Of a DNA stretch of 64,000 nucleotides, positions 8,767 through 17,668 are shown one piece after another. The stretch is taken from the NCBI GenBank assembly GCA_964627305.1, contig CAZVHP010000001.1:613638-677637 (forward strand). The letters run 5' to 3'. The notes under the pieces were generated by a model, which worked only from the letters and a program-made list of their open reading frames with translations, had not been told where the DNA came from and made no database searches. The translations under genes were made by a program, and so were the position numbers. How positions within the stretch are numbered: the first letter of the stretch is position 1; every line of letters starts with the position of its first letter. This DNA is from WJKG01 sp964627305. Its GTDB lineage: Bacteria > Zixibacteria > MSB-5A5 > GN15 > FEB-12.

Positions 8767-10086
8767 ATGCCAACTGAGCGACCCCGGACATTTCACATTG
8801 TCACGTTCGGCTGCCAGATGAATATGGCTGATTCCTCGACCCTCGCTTCGGCGTTGCTTACGCGCGGGTTGAACCGTGTTGATCGGGAGGAAGAGGCCGA
8901 CCTGATCGTGGTCAACACGTGTTCGGTGCGGGAGAAGGCCGAGCAGCGGGCAATCGGGCGGCTCAACGAAATGCAGCGCTACAAGCGGGAGCGTCCCCAC
9001 GTGAAGCTGGCCGTGGTGGGTTGTATGGCCCAGCGACTCAAGGATAAGCTGGTGGAAGATATACCGCACGTCGACTATGTGCTCGGTACCGATCGCCAGT
9101 TTGAATTGCCGGATGTGATTGATGGCCTTGAGGGGACCTCGCGGGTGATGACGGCCTTCGGGCACGAGGAAATCGATCGTCTTGCTCCCATCAAGGAGAA
9201 CTCGTATTCGGCATTCGTGACGATATCGCGCGGATGCTCGAATTACTGTACATATTGTATTGTTCCATACGTCCGCGGCGTTGAGCGGGCTCATGCCCCG
9301 GACCGAATTGTCGGTTCGATTAATGACCTTGTCGATGAGGGCGTGGTCGAGATCACGCTGCTGGGGCAGAACGTGAACAGCTACCGATATGGGGATCTGG
9401 ATTTCCCGGGGTTGCTGCGTCGGATACTGGAAAGGACCACAGTGCCGCGCCTGCGATTCATGACCTCGCATCCGAAAGACCTGTCGCGGGAGTTGGTTGA
9501 CGTTATGGTTGAGGAGCCTCGGATGATGCCGCATATTCATCTGCCGTTGCAGTCCGGCAGCAACCGTGTACTGGAGAAGATGGGGCGCCGGTACACGGTG
9601 GAGCGTTATTTCGAGGTGGTGGAGTACATTCGTTCGAGGCTGGCTTACGTGTCGCTGACCACCGATCTGATTGTGGGTTTTCCGAGTGAGACACGCGAGG
9701 AGTTCGAGCAGACGCTCGCTGTGGTGAGTCGGGTGCAGTATGACTCGGCCTTCATGTTTCGGTACTCGGTGCGGCCGGGTACCGCCGCGGCGCAACTTGT
9801 CGATGATGTGCCGGAAGAGGAGAAGATTGCCCGGCTCAATGAGCTGATTGATCGGCAGCAGGAGATATCCAGGGAGCGCAACCAACGCGAAGTGGGGCGT
9901 GTCTGCCGGGCGGTGGTGGAAGGGACCTCGCGGCGGAGCGATCGGCTGTGGCGGGCGCGGACCGAGGGGAACAAGACAGTGCTGTTCGCGAGTAATGAGG
10001 TGGCCATCGGTCAGGTGGTGCCTGTGCGGATAGAATCCGCCGATGCGTTCACCTTGCACGGGTCACCGATGAGGGAGGGAGAATGA
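8767..10086 (+). CDS. miaB: tRNA-2-methylthio-N6-dimethylallyladenosine synthase
   Basis: 439 residues from the ATG at 8767, preceded by GAGGA at 8755-8759; the in-frame TTG at 8743 has no ribosome binding site. MiaB is a radical-SAM methylthiotransferase that adds a 2-methylthio group to i6A37 of tRNAs reading UNN codons. The N-terminal UPF0004 domain keeps its three cluster cysteines ('FGCQMN', 'NTCSVR', 'VVGCMAQ'). The radical-SAM triad is 'CSNYCTYC' near residue 160, and a TRAM RNA-binding domain occupies about the last 65 residues. The length is typical. Its end overlaps the next gene as ATGA, so it is cotranscribed with the large signalling protein downstream. Confidence 0.97.
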   Translation: MPTERPRTFHIVTFGCQMNMADSSTLASALLTRGLNRVDREEEADLIVVNTCSVREKAEQRAIGRLNEMQRYKRERPHVKLAVVGCMAQRLKDKLVEDIPHVDYVLGTDRQFELPDVIDGLEGTSRVMTAFGHEEIDRLAPIKENSYSAFVTISRGCSNYCTYCIVPYVRGVERAHAPDRIVGSINDLVDEGVVEITLLGQNVNSYRYGDLDFPGLLRRILERTTVPRLRFMTSHPKDLSRELVDVMVEEPRMMPHIHLPLQSGSNRVLEKMGRRYTVERYFEVVEYIRSRLAYVSLTTDLIVGFPSETREEFEQTLAVVSRVQYDSAFMFRYSVRPGTAAAQLVDDVPEEEKIARLNELIDRQQEISRERNQREVGRVCRAVVEGTSRRSDRLWRARTEGNKTVLFASNEVAIGQVVPVRIESADAFTLHGSPMREGE

Positions 10087-13010
10087 CAGGCTGGATGGCA
10101 TCTGTGCTGGCAGTGCTGGCAGCGGCGCTGGTCGTATTCTTGTCGATTCGATTGCGCCTGTTTGCCGAGAGGGAGTCCGGCGGGCGGCTTTGGTTTGTGC
10201 TGGGCGGTGCACTTATTTTTCTGGTGCTCCTCTGGCAGGGTGTCAAGGGGCTTCCGGGTTATCAGGAGTGGTTCTTGTCGGGAGTGTATGTCTGGCTGGA
10301 CGGGCTGCAGTTTGTGCTGGCTGTGCTGGGGACTGTTTTCATTGGTGTTGGACTGGCTCTGTATTCGGATGCATGGCAGATGCGTCGGGAGGCAATCGAG
10401 ACACGCGAGCAGAAGCAGTCGCTGTTGATGGAGTTACAGCGTGATGCACGCCGGCCGTACCAGTTGATGGAGTTGCTGGAACTTTCGATCAAGGAAGTGG
10501 TGGCTCATTTGCCGAACACGGCTGGGGCGGTGTTTCTGGCGAATCGCTCACGTCGCCAGTTCGTGCTGGCTGCCTCGGCAGGTCTGACTCGTGAGGAACT
10601 GGCGCGGCTGGAGTACTACCCGATGGAGCGAAGTCTGGTCGGCCAGGCCGTGGAGAGCAGCGAGCCGCTGATCTCAGGACGATTTGAGTTTGTTGATCGG
10701 GATGGCAAGCTGATGAGTTCGCGCTTCGCCTCATGCGTAGCACTTCCACTGGTTTCGGAGATGGAGCATATCGGTGCCATGATTCTGGTGAGCACGGAGC
10801 CAGAGGCGTTTGATCGGAATGACATAGTCCATTTGGCACCCGTGGCCGGGTGGCTGGGAGAGCGGATACGGGTGGCTCGGGCAACGCGTGAGATCAGTAC
10901 GGAGCAGGCGCTGGTACAGAAGCTGCGTGCCCGGCAGGGAGATATGTGGTCGCGGCTGACGGCGGCATCAGTGGCGCTGGGATCGGCGGATGCTCTTCGG
11001 GAGTTTTGTCGGGCGCTGGTCGGGCTGGCCGAGTGCGGGTCGGTTCATCTGGTGGGGGTGGTTGCCGGCGAACTGAGTTTTCTGGGAGACAGCGAGCCAT
11101 TGATGGATATTGGAGAGAACTACCGCACGGCGCTGGTCAATGCGCTAGATCGACACAAGCCGCTTATCATCAATCAGGAGGCGACCGGTGAGTCGGGGCG
11201 CAGTTATGTGGCGACATCAACGCTGGTGTATCCTGTGGGGGAACAGAGAAGCCCGGCCGCCTTGCTGATTCGTCGGGAAGGTGGTGCGATTGAGGTTGGT
11301 GAGGACGATCTCAAGGCGCTGGGGATGTTCGCGCGGCTGGCGCGTCTGGGAATTGAGCGGGATCAGACGGTGCGGCAGGCGTTGTCACGTCGCAAGGGTT
11401 TTGCGCGCGTGGTGGAGCTGCTGAGGATGGAGCCGCCGCCACCTGATCAGTCTCCCCTGAGCCTGTTCGCTCAGCGGTTGGCAGACATCCTTCCTGATCG
11501 TTCCGTGACGCTGGTCGTTGAACGCCAGGCAGATAGTTCTTTTGTGCTGACATCCGGTTTTAATCACCAGACCGATGACTTGCCCGCTTGTCACTTTCTG
11601 CCCGGCGAGGGTTTGATCGGTGAGGCGGTGGCTGGTCGTCAGGCGAAGTTCGTGTTTGGGCGTGCGAAGGTGTCGAAGGCGGTGGAGGGGGTCGAGGCGC
11701 AGAATCGCGAGGCGATTATGCACATGCTGGGCGAGCGGGGGTTGTCCGATTTTCTGGCTGTTTGTCCGGTCCTGCACATGGATCGGGTAACCTCGGTGGT
11801 GGTGGCGATGGTTTACAATGTTGCCGAGTCTGAGCGCGGCGAGTGGGAGCGTCTGGTGACGCTGGCGACGGGGCTGTATTCGGTGCGGCAGACAGTGAGC
11901 GTGCTGCAGCAGGAGCTTCGGCGGCATGAGACGGAACGTCCGGCGGACAAACACATGGCGGTTGTCGTCAACGAGTTCAACAACCACCTGTCGGCGATAA
12001 TCGGCAACGCTGAGCTGGCGCAGCAACGAGAGGAGCTTTCGGGTAATGTTCGACGCCACATAACCAGTATTCTTGTTGAGGCTGAGAAAGCGGCGGCGTA
12101 CCTGCGGGAGGTTGTCTCGGGGGATGATTCGGCGCAGGATTCTCAGGCCGCGGGGGAGGCGGGTCAGGAGGCGGCGCTGGGCGATGTGATTGCGGACTAT
12201 TTGTCGCGCTGTCGCATCTCCGGACACTTGCACATGATTGCCGGTCAGGCACGAGAAGTCTATCGTAGTTTTGAGGCTGCACACCGTGCGAGGATCAGGT
12301 CAGAGGCCGCCCGGCAGCTCTTTGTCGGTGCCCTGGAGCACTTTAGCGCGGTTGCTTCAGACAACGATGTGATTTCGGTCTCGACGTACGAGCGCGATGA
12401 ATTTGTCTACCTGGATATCTCTCGACACCGTCGGGATTTCTCGCCGGTAGGACAGGTGGCCGGATTCGGACGCTACCGAGCAGTGGACCAACAGGTGGCT
12501 GACCGTTCCGACCGTCGCTTCCTGAAGCCGCTGGCGCACTCAGAGAGCAGCTACTGCCTTGACACGGGTCAGGAGGCGCCGGCGTATCTGTCTTTCCGTT
12601 TTCCAGTGGCAGCCGCAGAGTCGGCGGGGATCTCGTCACCGGGGGAAAGCGGGTTGCGTATTCTGGCGATTGACGATCAGGCGGTCATACTGGACCTGAT
12701 CGCGGCGATGTGTCATTCGATGGGGCATCGTGTGACAATTTCTGACAACGGAGCTGAGGGGATTCGTCTGGCTCGTGCTGAGGATTTTGATTTGGTGCTG
12801 ACGGACCTGGCGATGCCGGATATGTCGGGTCTGGAGGTTGCGCGGCAGATTCATCTGGAGCAGCCGGGGATACCGATTATCCTGGTCACCGGCTGGGAGG
12901 GGATGGTTTCCGAGGATGACCTGACGTCGGCGGGGATATCCAGGCTCCTCAATAAACCCTTTAGGATTGAACAACTTACAGAGATTATCAAATCCGTTAG
13001 TGTCAGCTGA
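10083..13010 (+). CDS. Membrane GAF-domain protein with degenerate kinase core and C-terminal receiver
   Basis: 975 residues; the ATG overlaps the miaB stop and follows GGGAGGGAG. Three membrane helices lie near residues 5-22, 34-52 and 72-95. GAF-like domains follow (about 130-265, 300-435 and 450-600). A segment resembling the HisKA/DHp helix is at 625-675: 'VVNEFNNHLSAIIGNAEL'. The residue at the phospho-acceptor position is Asn630 instead of His. The next 170 residues lack recognisable N, G1 and G2 boxes, so the ATPase domain is degenerate or absent. Residues 875-975 form a standard receiver domain with Asp908 ('VLTDLAMPD'), Thr936 and Lys958. It is best read as a signal-integrating pseudokinase whose receiver must be phosphorylated by another kinase. 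The HDOD protein directly downstream is the obvious candidate partner. Domain order is clear; mechanism is inference. Confidence 0.8.
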   Translation: MTGWMASVLAVLAAALVVFLSIRLRLFAERESGGRLWFVLGGALIFLVLLWQGVKGLPGYQEWFLSGVYVWLDGLQFVLAVLGTVFIGVGLALYSDAWQMRREAIETREQKQSLLMELQRDARRPYQLMELLELSIKEVVAHLPNTAGAVFLANRSRRQFVLAASAGLTREELARLEYYPMERSLVGQAVESSEPLISGRFEFVDRDGKLMSSRFASCVALPLVSEMEHIGAMILVSTEPEAFDRNDIVHLAPVAGWLGERIRVARATREISTEQALVQKLRARQGDMWSRLTAASVALGSADALREFCRALVGLAECGSVHLVGVVAGELSFLGDSEPLMDIGENYRTALVNALDRHKPLIINQEATGESGRSYVATSTLVYPVGEQRSPAALLIRREGGAIEVGEDDLKALGMFARLARLGIERDQTVRQALSRRKGFARVVELLRMEPPPPDQSPLSLFAQRLADILPDRSVTLVVERQADSSFVLTSGFNHQTDDLPACHFLPGEGLIGEAVAGRQAKFVFGRAKVSKAVEGVEAQNREAIMHMLGERGLSDFLAVCPVLHMDRVTSVVVAMVYNVAESERGEWERLVTLATGLYSVRQTVSVLQQELRRHETERPADKHMAVVVNEFNNHLSAIIGNAELAQQREELSGNVRRHITSILVEAEKAAAYLREVVSGDDSAQDSQAAGEAGQEAALGDVIADYLSRCRISGHLHMIAGQAREVYRSFEAAHRARIRSEAARQLFVGALEHFSAVASDNDVISVSTYERDEFVYLDISRHRRDFSPVGQVAGFGRYRAVDQQVADRSDRRFLKPLAHSESSYCLDTGQEAPAYLSFRFPVAAAESAGISSPGESGLRILAIDDQAVILDLIAAMCHSMGHRVTISDNGAEGIRLARAEDFDLVLTDLAMPDMSGLEVARQIHLEQPGIPIILVTGWEGMVSEDDLTSAGISRLLNKPFRIEQLTEIIKSVSVS

Positions 13011-13099
13011 CGACGAGCATCATTTTGGTGGCTAAACCGGACCTGTGTCCAGTCCGATACTTAGGTAAAAGCATCCTGAGGAACGCGGAAAGGGCACCC

Positions 13100-14410
13100 A
13101 TGACCGACAAGTTCTCGATTGTTGAGGAGATACGGGGCAATAGCCAACTACTTTCTCTGCCGCAGACGTTATCGGAAATTCTTAGGGAAGTGGGCAAGGA
13201 TGATTTTTCTCCGGATCGATTGGCTGCCATTGTTCTGAAAGATCCCTCACTGACGGGGCGGATACTGAAGCTGGCCAACTCCCCTTTCTACGCCCGATTC
13301 AACAAGATCACAACAGTTAATCAGGCGGTTTCGATGCTGGGGGTGACGACGGTCAAGTGTATGGCGCTGTCTACGTCGGTTTTTCATCCGGAGATGATTG
13401 CATCGAAGTCGGGCGTGGACACCAAGGCGTTTTTCACTTACGTTCTTTCTGTGGCCTCGGCTGCCGAGAAGGTGGCTGCTGCGGTAGAGTATCGTGCGCC
13501 GGAGGAGGCGCTGATTGCGGGGTTGCTCAATGAGATCGGGACTCTGTTCTTTTTGCATCATCACCCGGACCGATACCGGTTGATCATGCAGAAGCAGGTG
13601 CCGGCACGATCGCTGGAGGAGGCCGAGATCAAGGTATTCGGTGTCAGCCATACTGAGGTTGGCAGGCATATTGCGGAGGCGTGGCGGCTGCCCGGCCATA
13701 TGCTGGAGGCGATCGGGACTCATCATGAGCGGCCGAATGCCCGCGAGGGCAATTCGCTGGCAAACATCGTACGGATGGCGGTGCTGTTAACCAATGACCG
13801 GTTCTCCGGGTTTGAGCCATGCCTCGAGACGCGGCTATCTTTGATCAGCCAGGCGTCGAAGGCGCTGGGACTGAGCAAGGATGAGGCTGACCAAGTGTCT
13901 TCACAAGTACTGGCCGGTACCATTGAGATGGCGGAGTATCTCGGATTGGACATCGGGAATATCGAGGAGATGCTGGTTTCCGCCAATCAGGAGATATGGA
14001 AATCATATCTGATTATCGAGAACCTCTTCAAAGAGCGTCAGGAGCTGTCGCGCAGTCTGCTGGAAGAAGAGCGCGCCAAGGGGGCGATTGAATCGAAGAA
14101 CGTGGCCATGGCCACGCTGTCACACTATATGAACAATGCTGCAATGGCCATCTATGGCCGCTCGCAGCTTCTTCGCATGATGCTGGAGAAGGGCGAGACG
14201 GAGCGACTGGTGGAACGTCTGTCCGGGAATTTGAAGGTGATTGATCAGTCGGTGCGACGGATTGTGGCGGTGATGGAAGAGATGAAGCAGATCTCACCGA
14301 TCGACGAGGTGGCCTTCCACAACATGTCCGAGGCGATGAACATTGATGATCGAATCTCCCTTCGCCTGGAGAGCATGACCGACGATTTCGAGACCATGCC
14401 GATCGAGTAG
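13100..14410 (+). CDS. HDOD-domain protein with C-terminal histidine-kinase dimerization-like helix
   Basis: 436 residues from the ATG at 13100, with AAAGG about 6 nt upstream; an in-frame TTG at 13025 is rejected for lack of a ribosome binding site. Residues about 10-210 are an HDOD domain: 'SLPQTLSEIL', 'DPSLTGRILKLANS' and 'GLLNEIGTLFF' are typical. HDOD proteins are HD-GYP relatives that usually lack hydrolase residues and relay signals. Residues 330-400 look like a two-helix DHp element: His342 sits in 'LSHYMNNAAMAI', followed by a heptad-rich helix. The protein ends soon after, with no ATPase domain. The only visible partner is the upstream pseudokinase with its receiver, 89 bp away. 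A phosphotransfer or scaffold role is plausible, not shown. Confidence 0.75.
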   Translation: MTDKFSIVEEIRGNSQLLSLPQTLSEILREVGKDDFSPDRLAAIVLKDPSLTGRILKLANSPFYARFNKITTVNQAVSMLGVTTVKCMALSTSVFHPEMIASKSGVDTKAFFTYVLSVASAAEKVAAAVEYRAPEEALIAGLLNEIGTLFFLHHHPDRYRLIMQKQVPARSLEEAEIKVFGVSHTEVGRHIAEAWRLPGHMLEAIGTHHERPNAREGNSLANIVRMAVLLTNDRFSGFEPCLETRLSLISQASKALGLSKDEADQVSSQVLAGTIEMAEYLGLDIGNIEEMLVSANQEIWKSYLIIENLFKERQELSRSLLEEERAKGAIESKNVAMATLSHYMNNAAMAIYGRSQLLRMMLEKGETERLVERLSGNLKVIDQSVRRIVAVMEEMKQISPIDEVAFHNMSEAMNIDDRISLRLESMTDDFETMPIE

Positions 14411-14444
14411 GCAGTTCCCTCTGTTTTTGTCCTTTCAATCTCTC

Positions 14445-14474
14445 TTGATTTCGTGGCTGTCGGTTGCGTACTAT
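14445..14474 (+). promoter_or_regulatory. Promoter of aroC, probably producing a leaderless mRNA
   Basis: TTGATT (14445-14450), an 18-bp spacer and TACTAT (14469-14474). Only 7 nt separate the -10 box from the ATG at 14482, so transcription should begin at or within about 2 nt of the start codon. The -10 box overlaps the alternative ATG at 14473, which argues against that start. Confidence 0.5.
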
Positions 14475-14481
14475 GTCTGAT

Positions 14482-15681
14482 ATGCTGAAGTACTTCACAG
14501 CAGGTGAGTCTCATGGTCCGCAACTGACCGCCATTATTGATGGTTTTCCGGCGGGGCTTCGGATCAATCAGGAGCAGTTGGATTTCCAGTTGGCGCGGCG
14601 CCAGAAGGGGTACGGTCGGGGGGGCCGGATGCAGATTGAGAGTGATCGGGCACAAATCGTGTCGGGTCTGCGTCACGGGTACACGCTGGGTAGTCCGATA
14701 ACGATCGTGATTGCCAACCGTGACTGGGAGAACTGGTCGCAGATCATGGACCCGTTCGAGGCGCCGCCGGAAGGGCTGGGTCTGAAGCTGGAGCGACTTG
14801 CGAAGCAGACGACGTATCCGCGTCCGGGGCACGCCGATCTGGCCGGGGGAATCAAGTACAACCACAAGGACCTGCGCAATGTGCTGGAGCGTGCCTCGGC
14901 ACGAGAGACTGCGGCACGCGCGGCGGTGGGGGCGTTTGCGCGACAATTGCTGGAGCACTTCGGAGTGCAGTTTGCTTCGCATGTGGTGGCCATCGGGCCG
15001 GTGAGACTGCCGGACGGCTATGACACCTCGGACCTTGAGGCTCTGGGGGTGATTGCCGAACAGAGCGAGGTGCGCTGCATTGATTCCGAGGTGGGATCGC
15101 AGATGATTGCGGCTATTCGGGAGGCCAGGAGGACGCGTGATTCGCTGGGTGGGATAGCCGAGTTGATTATTCGCGGTGTGCCGGTTGGGCTGGGGAGTTA
15201 CTCGCAGTGGTCCCGTCGTCTGGATGGGCGTCTGGCAGGGGCGTTGATGTCGATCCAGTCGGTCAAGGGGGTGGAGATCGGGCTGGGGTTTCGGGGGAGT
15301 GATCGCCGGGGGGTGCAGTTCCATGACGAGGTGTTTTATGATGAGTCGCGTCCGGGGCGCACCAAGGGGTATTACCGCAAGACCAATAATGCCGGCGGTA
15401 TTGAGGGGGGGATGACGAACGGGGAGGATGTTGTGGCGCGGGTATTTGGCAAGCCGATTTCGACGTTGAACCGCCCGCTTCGGACGGTCGATGTGACGAC
15501 GCACGAGGCGGCGGAGGCGATGGTGGAGCGTACGGACAACTGTGTGACGCCGGCGCTGGCTGTCATTTGTGAGGCGGTGGGGGCGATCACGGTGGCCCAG
15601 GCGTTTCTCGAGAAGTTTGGGGGGGACAACATGGCGGAGATCGAGCGGGCGTATCGGGGGTATTGCGAGGGGGATTATTAG
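14482..15681 (+). CDS. aroC: Chorismate synthase
   Basis: 399 residues. It converts 5-enolpyruvylshikimate-3-phosphate to chorismate, the last common step of aromatic amino acid synthesis, using reduced FMN. Conserved segments are present in order: 'TAGESHGP' at the N-terminus, 'RRQKGYGRGGR', 'RPGHADL', 'RASARETAARAA', and 'GGMTNG' with 'KPISTL' near the C-terminus. Starting at 14482 gives 'MLKYFTAGESHG', the usual family N-terminus; in-frame ATG 14473 and TTG 14464 are alternatives. No Shine-Dalgarno sequence precedes any of them, consistent with the promoter placement. It stands alone, without other shikimate genes nearby. Confidence 0.97.
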   Translation: MLKYFTAGESHGPQLTAIIDGFPAGLRINQEQLDFQLARRQKGYGRGGRMQIESDRAQIVSGLRHGYTLGSPITIVIANRDWENWSQIMDPFEAPPEGLGLKLERLAKQTTYPRPGHADLAGGIKYNHKDLRNVLERASARETAARAAVGAFARQLLEHFGVQFASHVVAIGPVRLPDGYDTSDLEALGVIAEQSEVRCIDSEVGSQMIAAIREARRTRDSLGGIAELIIRGVPVGLGSYSQWSRRLDGRLAGALMSIQSVKGVEIGLGFRGSDRRGVQFHDEVFYDESRPGRTKGYYRKTNNAGGIEGGMTNGEDVVARVFGKPISTLNRPLRTVDVTTHEAAEAMVERTDNCVTPALAVICEAVGAITVAQAFLEKFGGDNMAEIERAYRGYCEGDY

Positions 15682-15757
15682 GGCTGGGGTGCGGGTGGTG
15701 AAGGGTGTCCGCTGAGCTGTCGGTTGGAGACGATATCGGGGGGAGAGGCTGCCCCGA

Positions 15758-15850
15758 GTGTGGAACGGGCAGGCCGGGAGGCCTGCCGCGCACAGGTTCG
15801 AGGGATGTCGAAACCTCGCTTCGCGACCCCTTCGGGGCAGGGTTTTCGAC
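15758..15850. repeat. Double-hairpin intergenic palindromic element (REP-like)
   Basis: Two adjacent inverted repeats lie in the 318-bp aroC-pepA gap. The first (15758-15793) has a perfect 8-bp inner stem GGCAGGCC/GGCCTGCC around GGGA, extended by GTG/CAC. The second (15807-15850) has outer arms GTCGAAACC and GGTTTTCGAC and an inner CCCC-TTC-GGGG stem. There is no T-run and no reading frame. The compound structure resembles dispersed extragenic palindromes. No second copy is evident in this window. The rest of the gap holds the pepA promoter. Confidence 0.45.
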
Positions 15851-15922
15851 CTACGTCAGTCGCTACCTGACACTCTTTCGGTTTGGAGTTCCCAGGGGGT
15901 TGGGCACCGCTTGCCTAAATCG

Positions 15923-15951
15923 TTGCCTTCGGAGGCATTTCGCCCTAATAT
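15923..15951 (+). promoter_or_regulatory. Promoter of pepA
   Basis: TTGCCT (15923-15928), a 17-bp spacer and TAATAT (15946-15951), about 42 nt before the pepA ribosome binding site region. Confidence 0.5.
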
Positions 15952-15999
15952 TGCCGTACATGTTCAAGAACGTGATGTCAATGTGAGGAGGCAGCCTCG

Positions 16000-17493
16000 A
16001 TGGATTTTGCGGTTCGGGCGATATCGTATCTGGAAGGGCAGGCGGACACGCTGGTGCTGCTGATGCCGCAGTTTGAAGAGCTGGCGGATGGGCGATTGAA
16101 GAAGCTTGATCAAGCATCTCGTCGGGCTGTCTCGGCGGTCGTGGAGAGCGAGGAGTTTACCGGCAAGGCCGAACAGATGGTGACAATCATGGCACCGGAG
16201 GCGTACCCGTACAAGCGGGTCATCCTGGCCGGTCTGGGCAAGCGGGAGAAACTGGATCATGATAGTTTCCGCAAGGCGGCGGGGTTGCTGTCGCGCTATC
16301 GGCCGCTTCGGCACTCCCGGACCGCGGTTTTTCATCTGGGGAGATACGAGCAGGAGGCGTACTATCAGGCGGTAGTGGAGGGGTTGCTGCTTGGGGGGTA
16401 CAAGTTCCGGCACTACAAGACCGGTGAGGATGCGAAGGACTCCAATCGTTTGGAGAGAGTCACCTTTGCCGTCGATCAGAAGAAGCTGGAGAAGAAGCTT
16501 ACGGTGGCGGTGGAGCGGGGCCAGATCATCGCCGAGGGGCAGATACTCACGCGGCAGTTGGCCGAGACACCGGCGTGTGACCTGACGCCACAATTGTATG
16601 CCCGCAAGGTTCAGGAGCTGGCCTCGCAGCATGGCATTCGGTGCCGGGTCTTTGACAAGCGGGCGATCCAGCGAGAGAAGATGGCGGCCCTGCTGGCCGT
16701 GGCGCAGGGTTCGACCGAACCGCCGCGTTTTGTGATTCTCGAGTACACGAACGGACCGAAGAATCGCAAGCCGATTGTACTGGTGGGCAAGGGGGTGACG
16801 TTCGACTCGGGCGGATTGTCGCTGAAGCAGGCGGCGATGATGCCGGAGATGAAGGGGGACATGGCCGGGTCGGCGGCGGTTCTGGCGACGCTGGTGACGG
16901 TGGCGCGGCTGAAACTGAAGGTGAACCTGGTGGGGCTGATCCCGGCGGCGGAGAATATGCCTTCGGGCGGAGCGTACCGTCCGGGGGATATCATCGGCTC
17001 CCGCAAGGGTAAGACGATCGAGATACTCAACACCGATGCTGAGGGTCGGCTGTTGCTGGCCGACGCGCTTGCCTATGCCGATGTGTACGAACCTGAGGCG
17101 GTGATTGATATCGCCACGCTGACCGGGGCGGCCTTGTTTGTCCTGGGGTACGCGGGTGCGCCCATATTGGGCAATAGTGATAACCTGATTGCGCTGTGCC
17201 GTCAGGCGGCGGAGAATACTGCGGAGAAGGTCTGGCAGCTTCCGTTGTGGGACGAGTTCCGCGAGCAGATGAAGTCCTCTATTGCGGACCTGAAGAACTC
17301 TGGCGGGCGTCCGGCGGGAACGGCCGCTGCTGCCGCCTTTCTGGAGAACTTCATCGGAGACTGGCCCTGGCTGCATATTGATATTGCGTATGTCGATCTT
17401 GAGCCGAATGGCCAGGCGTATGTTCCCAAGGGCACAACGGGTTTTGGCTGTCGCCTGATGGTTGATATGATCGCCAACTGGAAGAAGCCGTAG
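16000..17493 (+). CDS. pepA: Cytosol (leucyl) aminopeptidase, M17 family
   Basis: 497 residues; the ATG at 16000 follows GAGGAGG (15985-15991) at ideal spacing. The C-terminal catalytic domain is complete. Metal and catalytic residues lie in 'VGKGVTFDSGGLSLK' (near residue 265), 'MKGDMAG' and the family signature 'NTDAEGRL' (near 345). The variable N-terminal domain spans about 1-160. The enzyme is a hexameric, two-metal exopeptidase in the cytoplasm that recycles peptides. With the exported M1 and M28 peptidases and the OPT transporter in this window, it fits peptide-based nutrition. It is a single-gene unit bounded by its own promoter and terminator. Confidence 0.97.
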   Translation: MDFAVRAISYLEGQADTLVLLMPQFEELADGRLKKLDQASRRAVSAVVESEEFTGKAEQMVTIMAPEAYPYKRVILAGLGKREKLDHDSFRKAAGLLSRYRPLRHSRTAVFHLGRYEQEAYYQAVVEGLLLGGYKFRHYKTGEDAKDSNRLERVTFAVDQKKLEKKLTVAVERGQIIAEGQILTRQLAETPACDLTPQLYARKVQELASQHGIRCRVFDKRAIQREKMAALLAVAQGSTEPPRFVILEYTNGPKNRKPIVLVGKGVTFDSGGLSLKQAAMMPEMKGDMAGSAAVLATLVTVARLKLKVNLVGLIPAAENMPSGGAYRPGDIIGSRKGKTIEILNTDAEGRLLLADALAYADVYEPEAVIDIATLTGAALFVLGYAGAPILGNSDNLIALCRQAAENTAEKVWQLPLWDEFREQMKSSIADLKNSGGRPAGTAAAAAFLENFIGDWPWLHIDIAYVDLEPNGQAYVPKGTTGFGCRLMVDMIANWKKP

Positions 17494-17560
17494 ACGGCCC
17501 TGTTCTTCCAAGTGACAGTTGGGTGACAGTGGGCGGGGCCGATCTTCGCGCAGGGATTAG

Positions 17561-17592
17561 GGCCGCTCGATCTTATTGATCGAGCGGCCTTT
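17561..17592 (+). terminator. Terminator of pepA
   Basis: A perfect 12-bp stem, GGCCGCTCGATC (17561-17572) with its complement at 17578-17589, loop TTATT, then TTT. It lies in the convergent gap between pepA and the propeller gene. Confidence 0.7.
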
Positions 17593-17668
17593 GGCTGATT
17601 CTATGTCACTGTGTAGTTCTCAGGCGGCAGTCTCGGAGTTAGCGGACCTTGGCGTGAGTCCTTTTCTG

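Noticed and set aside
8722..10059. 445-codon minus-strand frame opposite miaB
   Set aside because: It mirrors the strongly supported miaB frame, has a His/Arg/Pro-rich composition typical of antisense shadows, and no motif.
15964..17511. 515-codon minus-strand frame opposite pepA
   Set aside because: It is an antisense shadow of pepA with Arg/His/Gln-rich composition and no domain.
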